NCBI GenBank assembly: GCA_003242205.1
Contig: QGUR01000176.1
Span: 1-9,207, forward strand
Length of the DNA stretch: 9,207 nucleotides
Direction: 5' to 3'
Origin: Chloroflexota bacterium
GTDB taxonomy: Bacteria; Chloroflexota; Anaerolineae; Aggregatilineales; Phototrophicaceae
Shown here: piece by piece, positions 1-5,193 of the stretch
How the letters are laid out: the number at the start of each line of letters is the position of its first letter
Position numbering within the stretch: position 1 is the stretch's first letter
Notes under the pieces: model-generated
Told to the model about the DNA's origin: nothing
Databases searched by the model: none
The model's input: only the letters and a program-made list of their open reading frames with translations
Translations under genes and position numbers: made by a program

Positions 1-413
1 ACCAGAATCAGATCGACCATATGCAGGATTTCGCTCAGCGCCACGGCGGGTGTATGCGGATTGATCGCCACGCCCGCAGCGCAGCCAAGCGACCGGATCG
101 CCTGTAACGTCCGGTGCAGGTTCGGGCAGGCTTCGACATGAACGCTGATGCTGCTCGCCCCTGCTCCCGCAAAAGCGTCGAGCAGGTGGTCGGGTTCGAC
201 GATCATCAGATGCACATCGACCGGCAGGCTGGTTGAGCGGCGAACCGCATCCAGAACCACCGGCCCCATGGTGATATTCGGGACAAAACGCCCGTCCATG
301 ACATCGAAGTGAATGCGATCCGCCCCCGCTTCCTGCGCGTCGCGAACCTGCTGGCCAAGACGGGAAAAATCTGCGGCCAGAATCGATGGCGAAATTTGCA
401 GGCGGGGCCTCAC
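1..413 (-). CDS. rpe: Ribulose-phosphate 3-epimerase, N-terminal part (cut by window edge)
   Basis: Interconverts D-ribulose 5-phosphate and D-xylulose 5-phosphate in the pentose phosphate pathway; cytosolic. The visible 137 residues are the first part of the (beta/alpha)8 barrel. ISPSILAADF lies at residues 7-16 (strand 1), HFDVMDGRFVPN at 35-46 and DVHLMI at 66-71. In the family, the metal-binding and catalytic residues correspond to H35, D37 and H68; the second catalytic Asp lies in the missing C-terminal part. The family is about 220 residues long, so about 80 are off the left edge. The start is GTG at 413, chosen because AAAGGAG (complement of 420-426) sits 6 bases upstream and the Rpe N-terminus begins immediately after. 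It is divergent from the aldo/keto reductase gene across a 181-base gap. No clear promoter for this strand was recognised. Confidence 0.96.
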   Translation of the reverse strand, partial: MRPRLQISPSILAADFSRLGQQVRDAQEAGADRIHFDVMDGRFVPNITMGPVVLDAVRRSTSLPVDVHLMIVEPDHLLDAFAGAGASSISVHVEACPNLHRTLQAIRSLGCAAGVAINPHTPAVALSEILHMVDLIL

Positions 414-518
414 CGGCAGCTCCTTTGGTGCAAACGCATAACAACACAGTTTGCCAATGTTACCTCAAATTAACCGCGAAGGGTTGCCGGCGCAAGCTTA
501 CGCCATTTCTAACGCCCC

Positions 519-548
519 TTCAGCCTTCGCGCGGAGATAGGTTATACT
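519..548 (+). promoter_or_regulatory. Possible sigma-70-type promoter for the aldo/keto reductase gene
   Basis: A good -10 hexamer TATACT (543-548) lies 18 bases after a weak -35, TTCAGC (519-524). Transcription would start near 555, giving a leader of about 40 bases before the ATG at 595, which has a TGAGGA ribosome site at 581-586. The assignment rests mainly on the -10. Confidence 0.4.
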
Positions 549-594
549 CAGGCGCATGCAATGGCCTCCTGTATGAAAGCTGAGGACAACGATC

Positions 595-1560
595 ATGGAA
601 TACAGAAGACTGGGAAGCGCAGGCGTAAAGGTCAGCGCGATCTCTCTTGGCGCGTGGCTGACATACGGCAGCAACCTTGTATCCGAAGAGCAGGCCGCCG
701 CGTGCATTCGCCGCGCCATCGAACATGGCATCAATTTCATCGACGTGGCGGATATTTATTCGGAAGGCCGCGCCGAAGAAGTCGTCGGGCGCGTGATCAA
801 GGATTACAAGCGCAGCGACCTCGTCATCAGCACCAAAGCCTACTGGCCCATGAGCGACAACATCAACGACCGGGGCCTGTCGCGCAAGCATATCGTCGAA
901 TCGGTCGAGAAGTCGCTGAAGCGCTTTCAGACCGACTATATCGACATCTTTTTCTGCCACCGTTTTGACGAGGAAACGCCGGTAGAGGAAACCGTGCGCG
1001 CCATCGATGACCTGATCCGTCAGGGCAAGATCCTGTACTGGGGAACCAGCATGTGGAATGCGGCCCAGCTTCAGGAAGCGCTCTGCGTCAGCCGCATGGT
1101 GAATGCCAACCGCCCGGTTGTGGAGCAGCCCGAATACAACATGCTCGACCGCGACTTTGTCGAAGGCCAGCTCGATCAGTTCGCGCTCGCCAACGGCATC
1201 GGTCTGGTCGTGTGGAGCCCTCTCGCTCAGGGTATCCTGACCGGCAAATACAACGATGGCATCCCCGAAGACAGCCGCGTGGCGCTGATCGACTGGGTGA
1301 AGGAATACGCGACGCAGGACAAGCTGGACAAAGCGCGCGCGATTTCGCAACTGGCGGCTGAAATGGGCGTCACGCCGGCGGCGCTTGCTCTGGCATGGAC
1401 GCTCAAGAACCCGGCGGTTTCCAGCGCCATCACCGGCGCATCCCGCCCTGAACAGGTCGATCAGAACGTCAAAGCGCTGGAAGTCGAGATCACGCCGGAA
1501 ATCGACGAGCGGATCGAGGCGATCCTGCAAAACAAGCCGGTTGTGAAGAAATACGGCTGA
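595..1560 (+). CDS. Aldo/keto reductase, potassium-channel beta-subunit-like
   Basis: Predicted NADPH-dependent oxidoreductase acting on carbonyl compounds; the substrate cannot be read from sequence. At 321 residues it is full length for the (beta/alpha)8 AKR fold. The catalytic tetrad is visible: D50 and Y55 (FIDVADIY), K81 (STKAYW) and H122 (FFCHRFD). Stretches such as RGLSRKHI (93-100), YWGTSMW, VVWSPLAQGI, LTGKY and the C-terminal NKPVVKKYG match the family containing eukaryotic Kv-beta subunits (AKR6) and bacterial YghZ-like enzymes. Kv-beta proteins have Asn where this one has the canonical His. The start ATG has TGAGGA 8 bases upstream. No terminator is seen after the stop; a new promoter begins 15 bases later, so read-through into the next small ORF is possible. 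The general family is certain, the physiological role is not. Confidence 0.95.
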   Translation: MEYRRLGSAGVKVSAISLGAWLTYGSNLVSEEQAAACIRRAIEHGINFIDVADIYSEGRAEEVVGRVIKDYKRSDLVISTKAYWPMSDNINDRGLSRKHIVESVEKSLKRFQTDYIDIFFCHRFDEETPVEETVRAIDDLIRQGKILYWGTSMWNAAQLQEALCVSRMVNANRPVVEQPEYNMLDRDFVEGQLDQFALANGIGLVVWSPLAQGILTGKYNDGIPEDSRVALIDWVKEYATQDKLDKARAISQLAAEMGVTPAALALAWTLKNPAVSSAITGASRPEQVDQNVKALEVEITPEIDERIEAILQNKPVVKKYG

Positions 1561-1575
1561 GTCGAAAAGAGGTGC

Positions 1576-1605
1576 TTGACAGCGATTCTAAATTCGTGCT
1601 AATCT
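1576..1605 (+). promoter_or_regulatory. Strong promoter with consensus -35 and extended -10
   Basis: A perfect TTGACA (1576-1581) is followed after 18 bases by TAATCT (1600-1605), preceded by a TG extension at 1597-1598. The -10 hexamer itself is only a partial match, but the consensus -35 and the TG motif make this the clearest promoter in the window. Predicted start is near 1612, giving a leader of about 58 bases before the small ORF at 1670. It begins 15 bases after the aldo/keto reductase stop and can serve only the small ORF and whatever lies past the tandem terminators. Confidence 0.7.
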
Positions 1606-1669
1606 GACTCTGGCTGCGCGATCAGACTGCATGACGCGCGGTACACCACAGAAAGGAGCATGGCGCAAA

Positions 1670-1777
1670 ATGAGCAATAACAAGCCCTTCGCCATCGGGT
1701 TCGCACTCGGGATCACGCCTGTTGGTGTGGCCGATTCCCTGTCGCATTGCGCCTGCTGCCTGATTACCGCTCCGTAG
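1670..1777 (+). CDS. 35-residue Cys-rich peptide (orphan peptide or regulatory leader peptide)
   Basis: Not recognised from any family. The reading frame runs from ATG at 1670 to TAG at 1775-1777. The peptide begins MSNNKPFAIGFALGITPVGV, is mostly uncharged and hydrophobic, and ends ADSLSHCACCLITAP, with three Cys at residues 27, 29 and 30. A strong ribosome site, AAAGGAG (1652-1658), lies 11 bases upstream, slightly far. A nearer ATG at 1660 opens a frame of only six codons and is too close to the site. A strong promoter lies upstream and a rho-independent terminator starts 27 bases after the stop, so the frame sits in its own small transcription unit. Possible roles, all inferred: a leader peptide whose clustered Cys codons sense cysteine supply, a precursor of a secreted or modified peptide, a small metal-binding peptide, or a small membrane-active peptide. 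No modifying enzyme is encoded nearby; an ABC exporter operon follows. Confidence 0.5.
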   Translation: MSNNKPFAIGFALGITPVGVADSLSHCACCLITAP

Positions 1778-1803
1778 CACCTCTACAGCCGGAAGATCAG
1801 AAG

Positions 1804-1829
1804 CCGCGGGCGCGCCCCGCGGTTTTTTT
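1804..1829 (+). terminator. Rho-independent terminator 1, after the Cys-rich micro-ORF
   Basis: A perfect 7-bp GC stem, CCGCGGG (1804-1810) with CCCGCGG (1816-1822), has a 5-base loop and is followed directly by seven T (1823-1829). It closes the transcript from the promoter at 1576, unless alternative pairing with the second terminator's 5' arm at 1867-1876 prevents the hairpin. Confidence 0.88.
1813..1827 (+). repeat. 15-base direct repeat, copy 1 (terminator 3' arm)
   Basis: CGCCCCGCGGTTTTT occurs here and again, identical, at 1884-1898, 71 bases later. Each copy forms the descending arm and T-tract of a terminator hairpin, so the repeat is functional rather than a transposon trace. It also lets arms of the two hairpins exchange partners. 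Confidence 0.9.
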
Positions 1830-1866
1830 GTTGTCGTGCGTGTTCAAACGCGCGGTAACGTACACG

Positions 1867-1898
1867 AACCGTGGGGAGACAAACGCCCCGCGGTTTTT
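1867..1898 (+). terminator. Rho-independent terminator 2, tandem to the first
   Basis: AACCGTGGGG (1867-1876) pairs with CCCCGCGGTT (1886-1895), a 10-bp stem with one T-G wobble and a 9-base loop. The T-run is 1894-1898; its first two bases are in the stem. Between the two terminators a weaker hairpin, CGTGCGT (1835-1841) with ACGCGCG (1848-1854), is possible. Two terminators 40 bases apart with no gene between them suggest either a fail-safe stop or a regulated leader. Confidence 0.78.
1884..1898 (+). repeat. 15-base direct repeat, copy 2 (terminator 3' arm)
   Basis: Second identical copy of CGCCCCGCGGTTTTT (first at 1813-1827), forming the 3' arm of terminator 2. Confidence 0.9.
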
Positions 1899-2068
1899 CG
1901 CGTCGGGCGTAGCGCGCGAACCGGGCCCTGCGCAGCCGTCCAACTAACCTACCTGAACGGATGTCCGGGGCACAGCGAAGGTGATTGGGAGAAGATAGGG
2001 AGGTAGCGAAGGCTTACCTTTCGTCAATCAGCACCCGACAAAGAACCAACGCACAGAAACGAGAAAAC
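1899..2068 (+). other. Untranslated leader before the ABC exporter operon, no clear promoter
   Basis: About 170 bases separate terminator 2 from the first exporter-operon gene. I searched this strand for -10/-35 pairs and found none that convince. A small hairpin is possible around 2007-2023 (CGAAGG with CCTTTCG, one bulged T). No known riboswitch consensus or tRNA was recognised. If there is truly no promoter here, the operon would depend on read-through from the promoter at 1576 past both terminators. Confidence 0.4.
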
Positions 2069-2305
2069 ATGATGCATCCGAATATGATCCAGATCAACCA
2101 GGCACGTATGAACGACATCATGCGCGCAGCCAACCGGCAGCGCATGGCGCGTCAGGCGCTGGGCATCCGCGCAAGTATCTGGCTCCGTCTGGCGGCCCGC
2201 ATCGGGTACGGCATGGTGGTCTCCGGCGAATATCTGATCGCGCATAGCCAGCAGGCCGCGCGGAACCGGCGCACGGCGGAACATGCCGCCATCAAACTCG
2301 CATAA
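2069..2305 (+). CDS. Small basic protein A of the ABC exporter operon, unknown function
   Basis: A 78-residue protein of unrecognised family. The N-terminal part is Met-, Asn- and Arg-rich and likely helical (residues 10-30, with IMRAANRQRMAR at 17-28). A more hydrophobic helix follows (about 37-60, IWLRLAARIGYGMVVSGEYL), then a charged tail. The helix carries several Arg residues and looks amphipathic rather than membrane-spanning. It resembles small protein B at 3306-3563: both have an MRxA motif, then Arg residues, then a GxYL motif at residues 53-56 here. I chose ATG at 2069 (a second ATG follows directly); the SD is weak (CGAGA). An in-frame TTG at 1985 would add 28 residues but has no suitably spaced ribosome site. 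The ABC ATPase follows after 75 bases containing a hairpin. A role as accessory or regulatory partner of the transporter is inferred from position only. Confidence 0.72.
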   Translation: MMHPNMIQINQARMNDIMRAANRQRMARQALGIRASIWLRLAARIGYGMVVSGEYLIAHSQQAARNRRTAEHAAIKLA

Positions 2306-2315
2306 AGCGCTACGA

Positions 2316-2352
2316 GGCCCTTCCGGCGACGGCAAAAGAACGCCGGAGGGCC
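2316..2352 (+). other. Intercistronic GC-rich hairpin between small protein A and the ATPase
   Basis: GGCCCTTCCGGCG (2316-2328) pairs with CGCCGGAGGGCC (2341-2352), giving 12 base pairs with one bulged T and a 12-base loop. No T-tract follows, so it is not a typical terminator. It may stabilise or set the processing point of the mRNA. A similar hairpin follows small protein B. Confidence 0.7.
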
Positions 2353-2380
2353 AGCACACTCGAAAGAAAAGTGGAACACG

Positions 2381-3271
2381 ATGGACATCAAGGAAGCAGT
2401 CAAAAACGAGCGCACAGCCCTTGTTGTGAACGATGTGGTCAAGTCGTTTCACCAGCCGAAGCCTTCACTCTGGCAGCGCTTGCGCCGCCAGCAGCCCGCC
2501 GTGAACGGCAAGAATGGCGGCAAGCGCCCGGTCATCGCGGTCGATCACGTCTCGTTTGAGGTCAGCCGTGGCGAAATCTTCGGCGTGCTGGGGCCAAACG
2601 GCTCCGGCAAATCGACACTCATTCGTGTCATCTCGACCCTGCTGACAGCCGATCAGGGCGAAGTCCGGGTCTTTGGACTGGACATCACGCAGCACGAGAT
2701 GGAAGTCAAGCGCATGATCAACCGGGTGTCGGTCGATGCGGCCTTCTTCAAGAAACTGAGCCCGATGGAGAACCTGCTCTACGGGGCGCGTCTGTACGGG
2801 GTAACTGGCGCGGAGGCCCGCAAAAAAGCCACCGAAATCATGCAACGGCTGGAACTGGATCCGAAAACGTACACCGAGCCAATGGAGGAGATGAGCCGGG
2901 GTATGCAGCAGAAGGTGGCAATTGCCCGCGCCTTCCTCACCTCGCCCATCCTGCTGTTGCTCGACGAACCGACGACCGGTCTGGACCCGCGCTCGAAGCG
3001 TGAAGTCCGCGCGTTTGTTGAAGAACTGCGCGACGTCCACGACGCGACCATCGTCATCACGACGCACGACATGGAAGAAGCGGAAGCTCTGTGCGACCGT
3101 GTAGCGATCATTCACGACGGCAAGGTTGTGGCAATGGATACGCCGGCAGCCTTGAAAGCCAAACTTCCACGCAACGGCCACGAACCAACGCTCGAAGACG
3201 TCTTCATGAGCATGACAGGCAAGGCGCTTGTTAACCATGATGAAGTCGAACCGGTGCTGGAAGAAGTGTGA
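2381..3271 (+). CDS. ABC-2 exporter ATP-binding protein (DrrA/CcmA type)
   Basis: ATPase subunit of an ABC exporter, acting on the cytoplasmic face with the permease at 3622-4455. It has 296 residues. Walker A is GPNGSGKST (71-79), Walker B LLLLDEP (191-197), D-loop GLDP (200-203) and H-loop H229 (ITTHD). The C-terminal PTLEDVFMSMTG (269-280) is typical of the DrrA/NatA/CcmA group. Oddities: the signature motif is MSRGM (171-175) rather than LSGGQ; the Q-loop Gln position, counted back from the conserved ENL, is Val118 within RVSVDAAFF; and residues about 25-50 form a basic insert (QPKPSLWQRLRR onward) between strand 1 and the IAVDHVSFEV strand. ATG at 2381 has GTGGA 5 bases upstream. The substrate cannot be read from sequence; lipids, peptides, drugs and polysaccharides are all known for the group. 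Confidence 0.95.
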   Translation: MDIKEAVKNERTALVVNDVVKSFHQPKPSLWQRLRRQQPAVNGKNGGKRPVIAVDHVSFEVSRGEIFGVLGPNGSGKSTLIRVISTLLTADQGEVRVFGLDITQHEMEVKRMINRVSVDAAFFKKLSPMENLLYGARLYGVTGAEARKKATEIMQRLELDPKTYTEPMEEMSRGMQQKVAIARAFLTSPILLLLDEPTTGLDPRSKREVRAFVEELRDVHDATIVITTHDMEEAEALCDRVAIIHDGKVVAMDTPAALKAKLPRNGHEPTLEDVFMSMTGKALVNHDEVEPVLEEV

Positions 3272-3305
3272 CGCACATGAACGATCAAAAGCACAGGTGG
3301 ACGCC

Positions 3306-3563
3306 ATGCAATGGCAACAGAACCGTCAATATGGGACGTTTGAACCGTATGACTTGAATCTGGAGTACCGCCGCGAACTGATGCGTCAGGCGGAACATGC
3401 GCGTTTGCTGCGCCTCGTCCGGTCAACGCAGCGCCAGCCGGGGCTGCATCGCGCCGTGATGGCGTGGTCGGGCCGGCGTCTGGTGGCAGTGGGTCGCTAC
3501 CTGCTGAACCTGGCAGACAGCGCACCGGAACCAGCGAACGCTCACCAGTCGTACCTGCGTTAG
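3306..3563 (+). CDS. Small basic protein B of the ABC exporter operon, unknown function
   Basis: An 85-residue protein of unrecognised family. The N-terminus is polar and aromatic (MQWQQNRQYGTFEPYDLNLE), followed by an Arg-rich helix (ELMRQAEHARLLRLVR, 24-39) and an amphipathic helix (LHRAVMAWSGRRLVAVGRYL, 47-66), then a polar tail. It aligns with small protein A with a two-residue offset between the helices: MRxA at 26-29, R33 and R36, G56, V60 and GxYL at 63-66. The two are therefore probably paralogues or members of one loose family. ATG at 3306 has AGGTGG 5 bases upstream, a good site; the frame stays open upstream to 3228 but that part overlaps the ATPase end. It lies 34 bases after the ATPase and 58 bases before the permease. 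The function is unknown; an accessory role in assembling or regulating the transporter is an inference. Confidence 0.75.
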   Translation: MQWQQNRQYGTFEPYDLNLEYRRELMRQAEHARLLRLVRSTQRQPGLHRAVMAWSGRRLVAVGRYLLNLADSAPEPANAHQSYLR

Positions 3564-3598
3564 GGCCGGAACAGGCGGGGCAATCCGCCTGCCCGGCC
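3564..3598 (+). other. Intercistronic GC-rich hairpin between small protein B and the permease
   Basis: Begins at the base after the stop codon of small protein B. Outer stem GGCCGG (3564-3569) pairs with CCGGCC (3593-3598). Inner stem AGGCGG (3573-3578) pairs with CCGCCT (3585-3590). A small internal loop separates them and the apical loop has six bases. No T-tract follows, so termination is unlikely. It mirrors the hairpin after small protein A. Confidence 0.7.
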
Positions 3599-3621
3599 GG
3601 ATATTTAGGGAGAACCAGACC

Positions 3622-4455
3622 GTGTCTGCAGCAAGTATTCGTGTCAATCTACTCCAGTCATACGCCTTCTTAGCGCGTAACTTCCACCTGACCAAGCGAT
3701 ACTGGGGCTGGGAAGTCGTATGGCTGATTTATTCCATCTCTAACTCGCTGGCGGTGACGTTCATCGCTGCCGGTTCCACGGCAGTGACCGGCGAGAGCAA
3801 CATCAATGTGCCGCTCTTCACCATGTATCTGCTGCTCGGTACGCTGGTGTGGCACTTCCTTTCTGGCATCTTCAACGCCGTGAGCGAAGTCATCGCCTGG
3901 GAACGCTGGGAAGGCACAATTGAATATACGCTGATGGCCCCCGTTCGCCGCAGCGTTCACCTGATCGGCCAGACGCTGTACGCGGTGATCTGGAGCCTGA
4001 CGACGACCCTGATCATCGGGCTGGTGACAAGCCTGTTCTTCGAGCTTGACCTGTCGCAGTCTAACCTGATCGGCGCGCTTGTCATCCTGCTCACCGGCAG
4101 CCTTTCACTAATCGGCGTCGGTATCGTGGCCAGCATTCTGCCCCTGCTCTATCCTGAGCGTGGGGCGCAAATGACGCACATCATCCAGGCGTCGTTCCTG
4201 CTGGTCTCCGGCGTGTACTACCCGATCTCGGTGCTGCCGGGATGGATGCAGGCCCTTGCAAAACTGTCGCCGGTCACCTACGTGCTCGATGGCATCCGTG
4301 CCGCCATCATGGACGGCGCATCGCTGGCCGCGCTGGGACAGTACATCGTGCCGCTGCTGCTGTTTGGCGCGGTTACCATCCCGGCCGGCATCTGGGCGTT
4401 CACGACCGCCGAGCGTTATGCCAAGCGCACGGGACGCCTGAAGCGGGTCGGCTGA
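3622..4455 (+). CDS. ABC-2 type transporter permease
   Basis: Integral membrane subunit that pairs with the ATPase at 2381-3271. Its 277 residues are the usual length for a single ABC-2 permease, with about six membrane segments: roughly 32-52, 65-85, 118-141, 148-175, 187-206 and 240-260. EGTIEYTLMAPVRR (97-110) is the cytoplasmic motif expected to contact the ATPase. SGVYYPISVLPGWMQ, then LSPVTYVLDGIR (196-226) is the classic C-terminal ABC-2 signature seen in DrrB, NodJ and similar exporters. The start is GTG at 3622, chosen because AGGGAGA (3607-3613) lies 8 bases upstream. It is the last gene of the unit; a terminator begins about 40 bases after the stop. With one permease and one ATPase, the working complex would be a dimer of each. 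The cargo is unknown. Confidence 0.93.
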   Translation: MSAASIRVNLLQSYAFLARNFHLTKRYWGWEVVWLIYSISNSLAVTFIAAGSTAVTGESNINVPLFTMYLLLGTLVWHFLSGIFNAVSEVIAWERWEGTIEYTLMAPVRRSVHLIGQTLYAVIWSLTTTLIIGLVTSLFFELDLSQSNLIGALVILLTGSLSLIGVGIVASILPLLYPERGAQMTHIIQASFLLVSGVYYPISVLPGWMQALAKLSPVTYVLDGIRAAIMDGASLAALGQYIVPLLLFGAVTIPAGIWAFTTAERYAKRTGRLKRVG

Positions 4456-4495
4456 TGATGGACGTTCCGAAATTACGCATCACGCCAGCCAGAAG

Positions 4496-4532
4496 AAAGC
4501 CCTTTGCCCTGACGGCAGGGGCTTTTCTGTTT
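4496..4532 (+). terminator. Rho-independent terminator of the ABC exporter operon
   Basis: AAAGCCC (4496-4502) pairs with GGGCTTT (4519-4525). The stem continues through two further pairs and a bulged T to GCC (4506-4508) with GGC (4514-4516), loop CTGAC, followed by a T-rich tail (TTTTCTGTTT). It separates the exporter operon from the YdeI-family gene. Confidence 0.82.
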
Positions 4533-4552
4533 CCCGATTTGCCCGCTATGAT
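4523..4552 (+). promoter_or_regulatory. Possible promoter of the YdeI-family gene
   Basis: A good -10, TATGAT (4547-4552), lies 18 bases downstream of TTTTCT (4523-4528), a weak -35 inside the tail of the preceding terminator. Transcription would start near 4559, about 44 bases before the ATG. Mainly supported by the -10 and by the terminator just upstream, which makes a new promoter necessary. Confidence 0.4.
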
Positions 4553-4602
4553 GGAATAACCCGCAGGTCGCGCAGCCGGAAACGTATCCAGAGGCAAACG
4601 AC

Positions 4603-5193
4603 ATGGATGTGACCTTCTTTCAATCGAGGGCGGACTTTCGCGCCTGGCTTGAACAGCACCACGACAGCGCGAAGGAGCTACAAATCGGCTTCTACAAGGT
4701 CAAGTCGGGCCAGACCGGCATGACCTATGAGGAAGCCATCGAAGAAGCGCTATGTTTTGGCTGGATTGACGGCAAAGGCAAGCGGATCGACGACCACAGT
4801 TACACCGTCCGGTTCACGCCGCGCAAGCCGCGCAGCATCTGGAGCGCCATCAACATCGAGCGCGTCGAACGGCTGAAAGCCGAAGGCCGAATGCATCCCG
4901 CCGGGCTGCGGGCCTACGAAGCGCGGGACGCCTCGAAAACCAACCTGTATTCATATGAAAACAAGGATCGCGAGCTGGACGAGCGCTATGCCGAACAGTT
5001 GCGGTCCCATCCCGAAGCATGGGCGTTTTTTCAGGCGCAGGCCCCATCCTACCAGCGCTCCGTGAAGCACTGGATCATGTCAGCCAAAGCCGAGACCACG
5101 CGACAGCGCCGGCTGGAAAAGCTGATCGAGGAATCGGCGCGGGGCGAACGCCTTGCCCAGTTCGTCTCTCCGGGAAGGCGAAAGTCCAGCTAA
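4603..5193 (+). CDS. YdeI/OmdA-family (bacteriocin-protection type) protein
   Basis: A soluble 196-residue protein of the YdeI/OmpD-associated family (OmdA), whose biochemical activity is not firmly known; some members have been linked to resistance to peptides or envelope stress. Family landmarks are EEALCFGWIDG (47-57), RFTPRKPRSIWSAINIERVE (70-89) and the C-terminal OmdA segment starting YQRSVKHWIMSAK (150-162) and running through TTRQRRLEKLIEE. There is no signal peptide and no membrane segment. ATG at 4603 has AGAGG 8 bases upstream. It appears monocistronic. Its TAA overlaps the stop codon of the opposite-strand yihY-like gene, with no terminator between. Family assignment is firm; the name bacteriocin-protection should not be read as proof of function here. 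Confidence 0.92.
   Translation: MDVTFFQSRADFRAWLEQHHDSAKELQIGFYKVKSGQTGMTYEEAIEEALCFGWIDGKGKRIDDHSYTVRFTPRKPRSIWSAINIERVERLKAEGRMHPAGLRAYEARDASKTNLYSYENKDRELDERYAEQLRSHPEAWAFFQAQAPSYQRSVKHWIMSAKAETTRQRRLEKLIEESARGERLAQFVSPGRRKSS

Noticed and set aside
520..1530. Long minus-strand frame (336 codons) opposite the aldo/keto reductase
   Set aside because: The plus strand encodes a clear full-length enzyme with its catalytic tetrad; the opposite frame shows no domain and is a codon-bias shadow.
1838..1854. GTTCAAAC-like sequence resembling a tRNA T-loop
   Set aside because: The base after the loop does not pair as required in a T-arm, and no acceptor, anticodon or D-arm partner is found around it.
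1747..1947. 66-residue plus-strand frame starting at TTG over the tandem terminators
   Set aside because: It begins inside the Cys-rich ORF in another frame, lacks a ribosome site and reads through both terminator stems; low-complexity GC-rich translation.
2024..2452. Minus-strand frame of 142 codons opposite small protein A
   Set aside because: It covers the intercistronic hairpin and the ATPase start, no family resemblance; the plus-strand reading has spaced motifs shared with small protein B. Typical shadow frame in GC-rich DNA.
2465..3307. Minus-strand frame of 280 codons opposite the ABC ATPase
   Set aside because: The plus strand has intact Walker A, Walker B and H-loop motifs; the antisense product resembles nothing.
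3277..3354. 25-codon frame starting at ATG 3277, just after the ATPase stop
   Set aside because: It overlaps small protein B out of frame, has no ribosome site and no hydrophobic or motif content; ATG 3306 with AGGTGG is the better start.
4455..4559. Small frame overlapping the permease stop (ATG at 4455, 34 codons)
   Set aside because: It runs through the operon terminator hairpin and the promoter region of the next gene, has no ribosome site of its own and no recognisable product.
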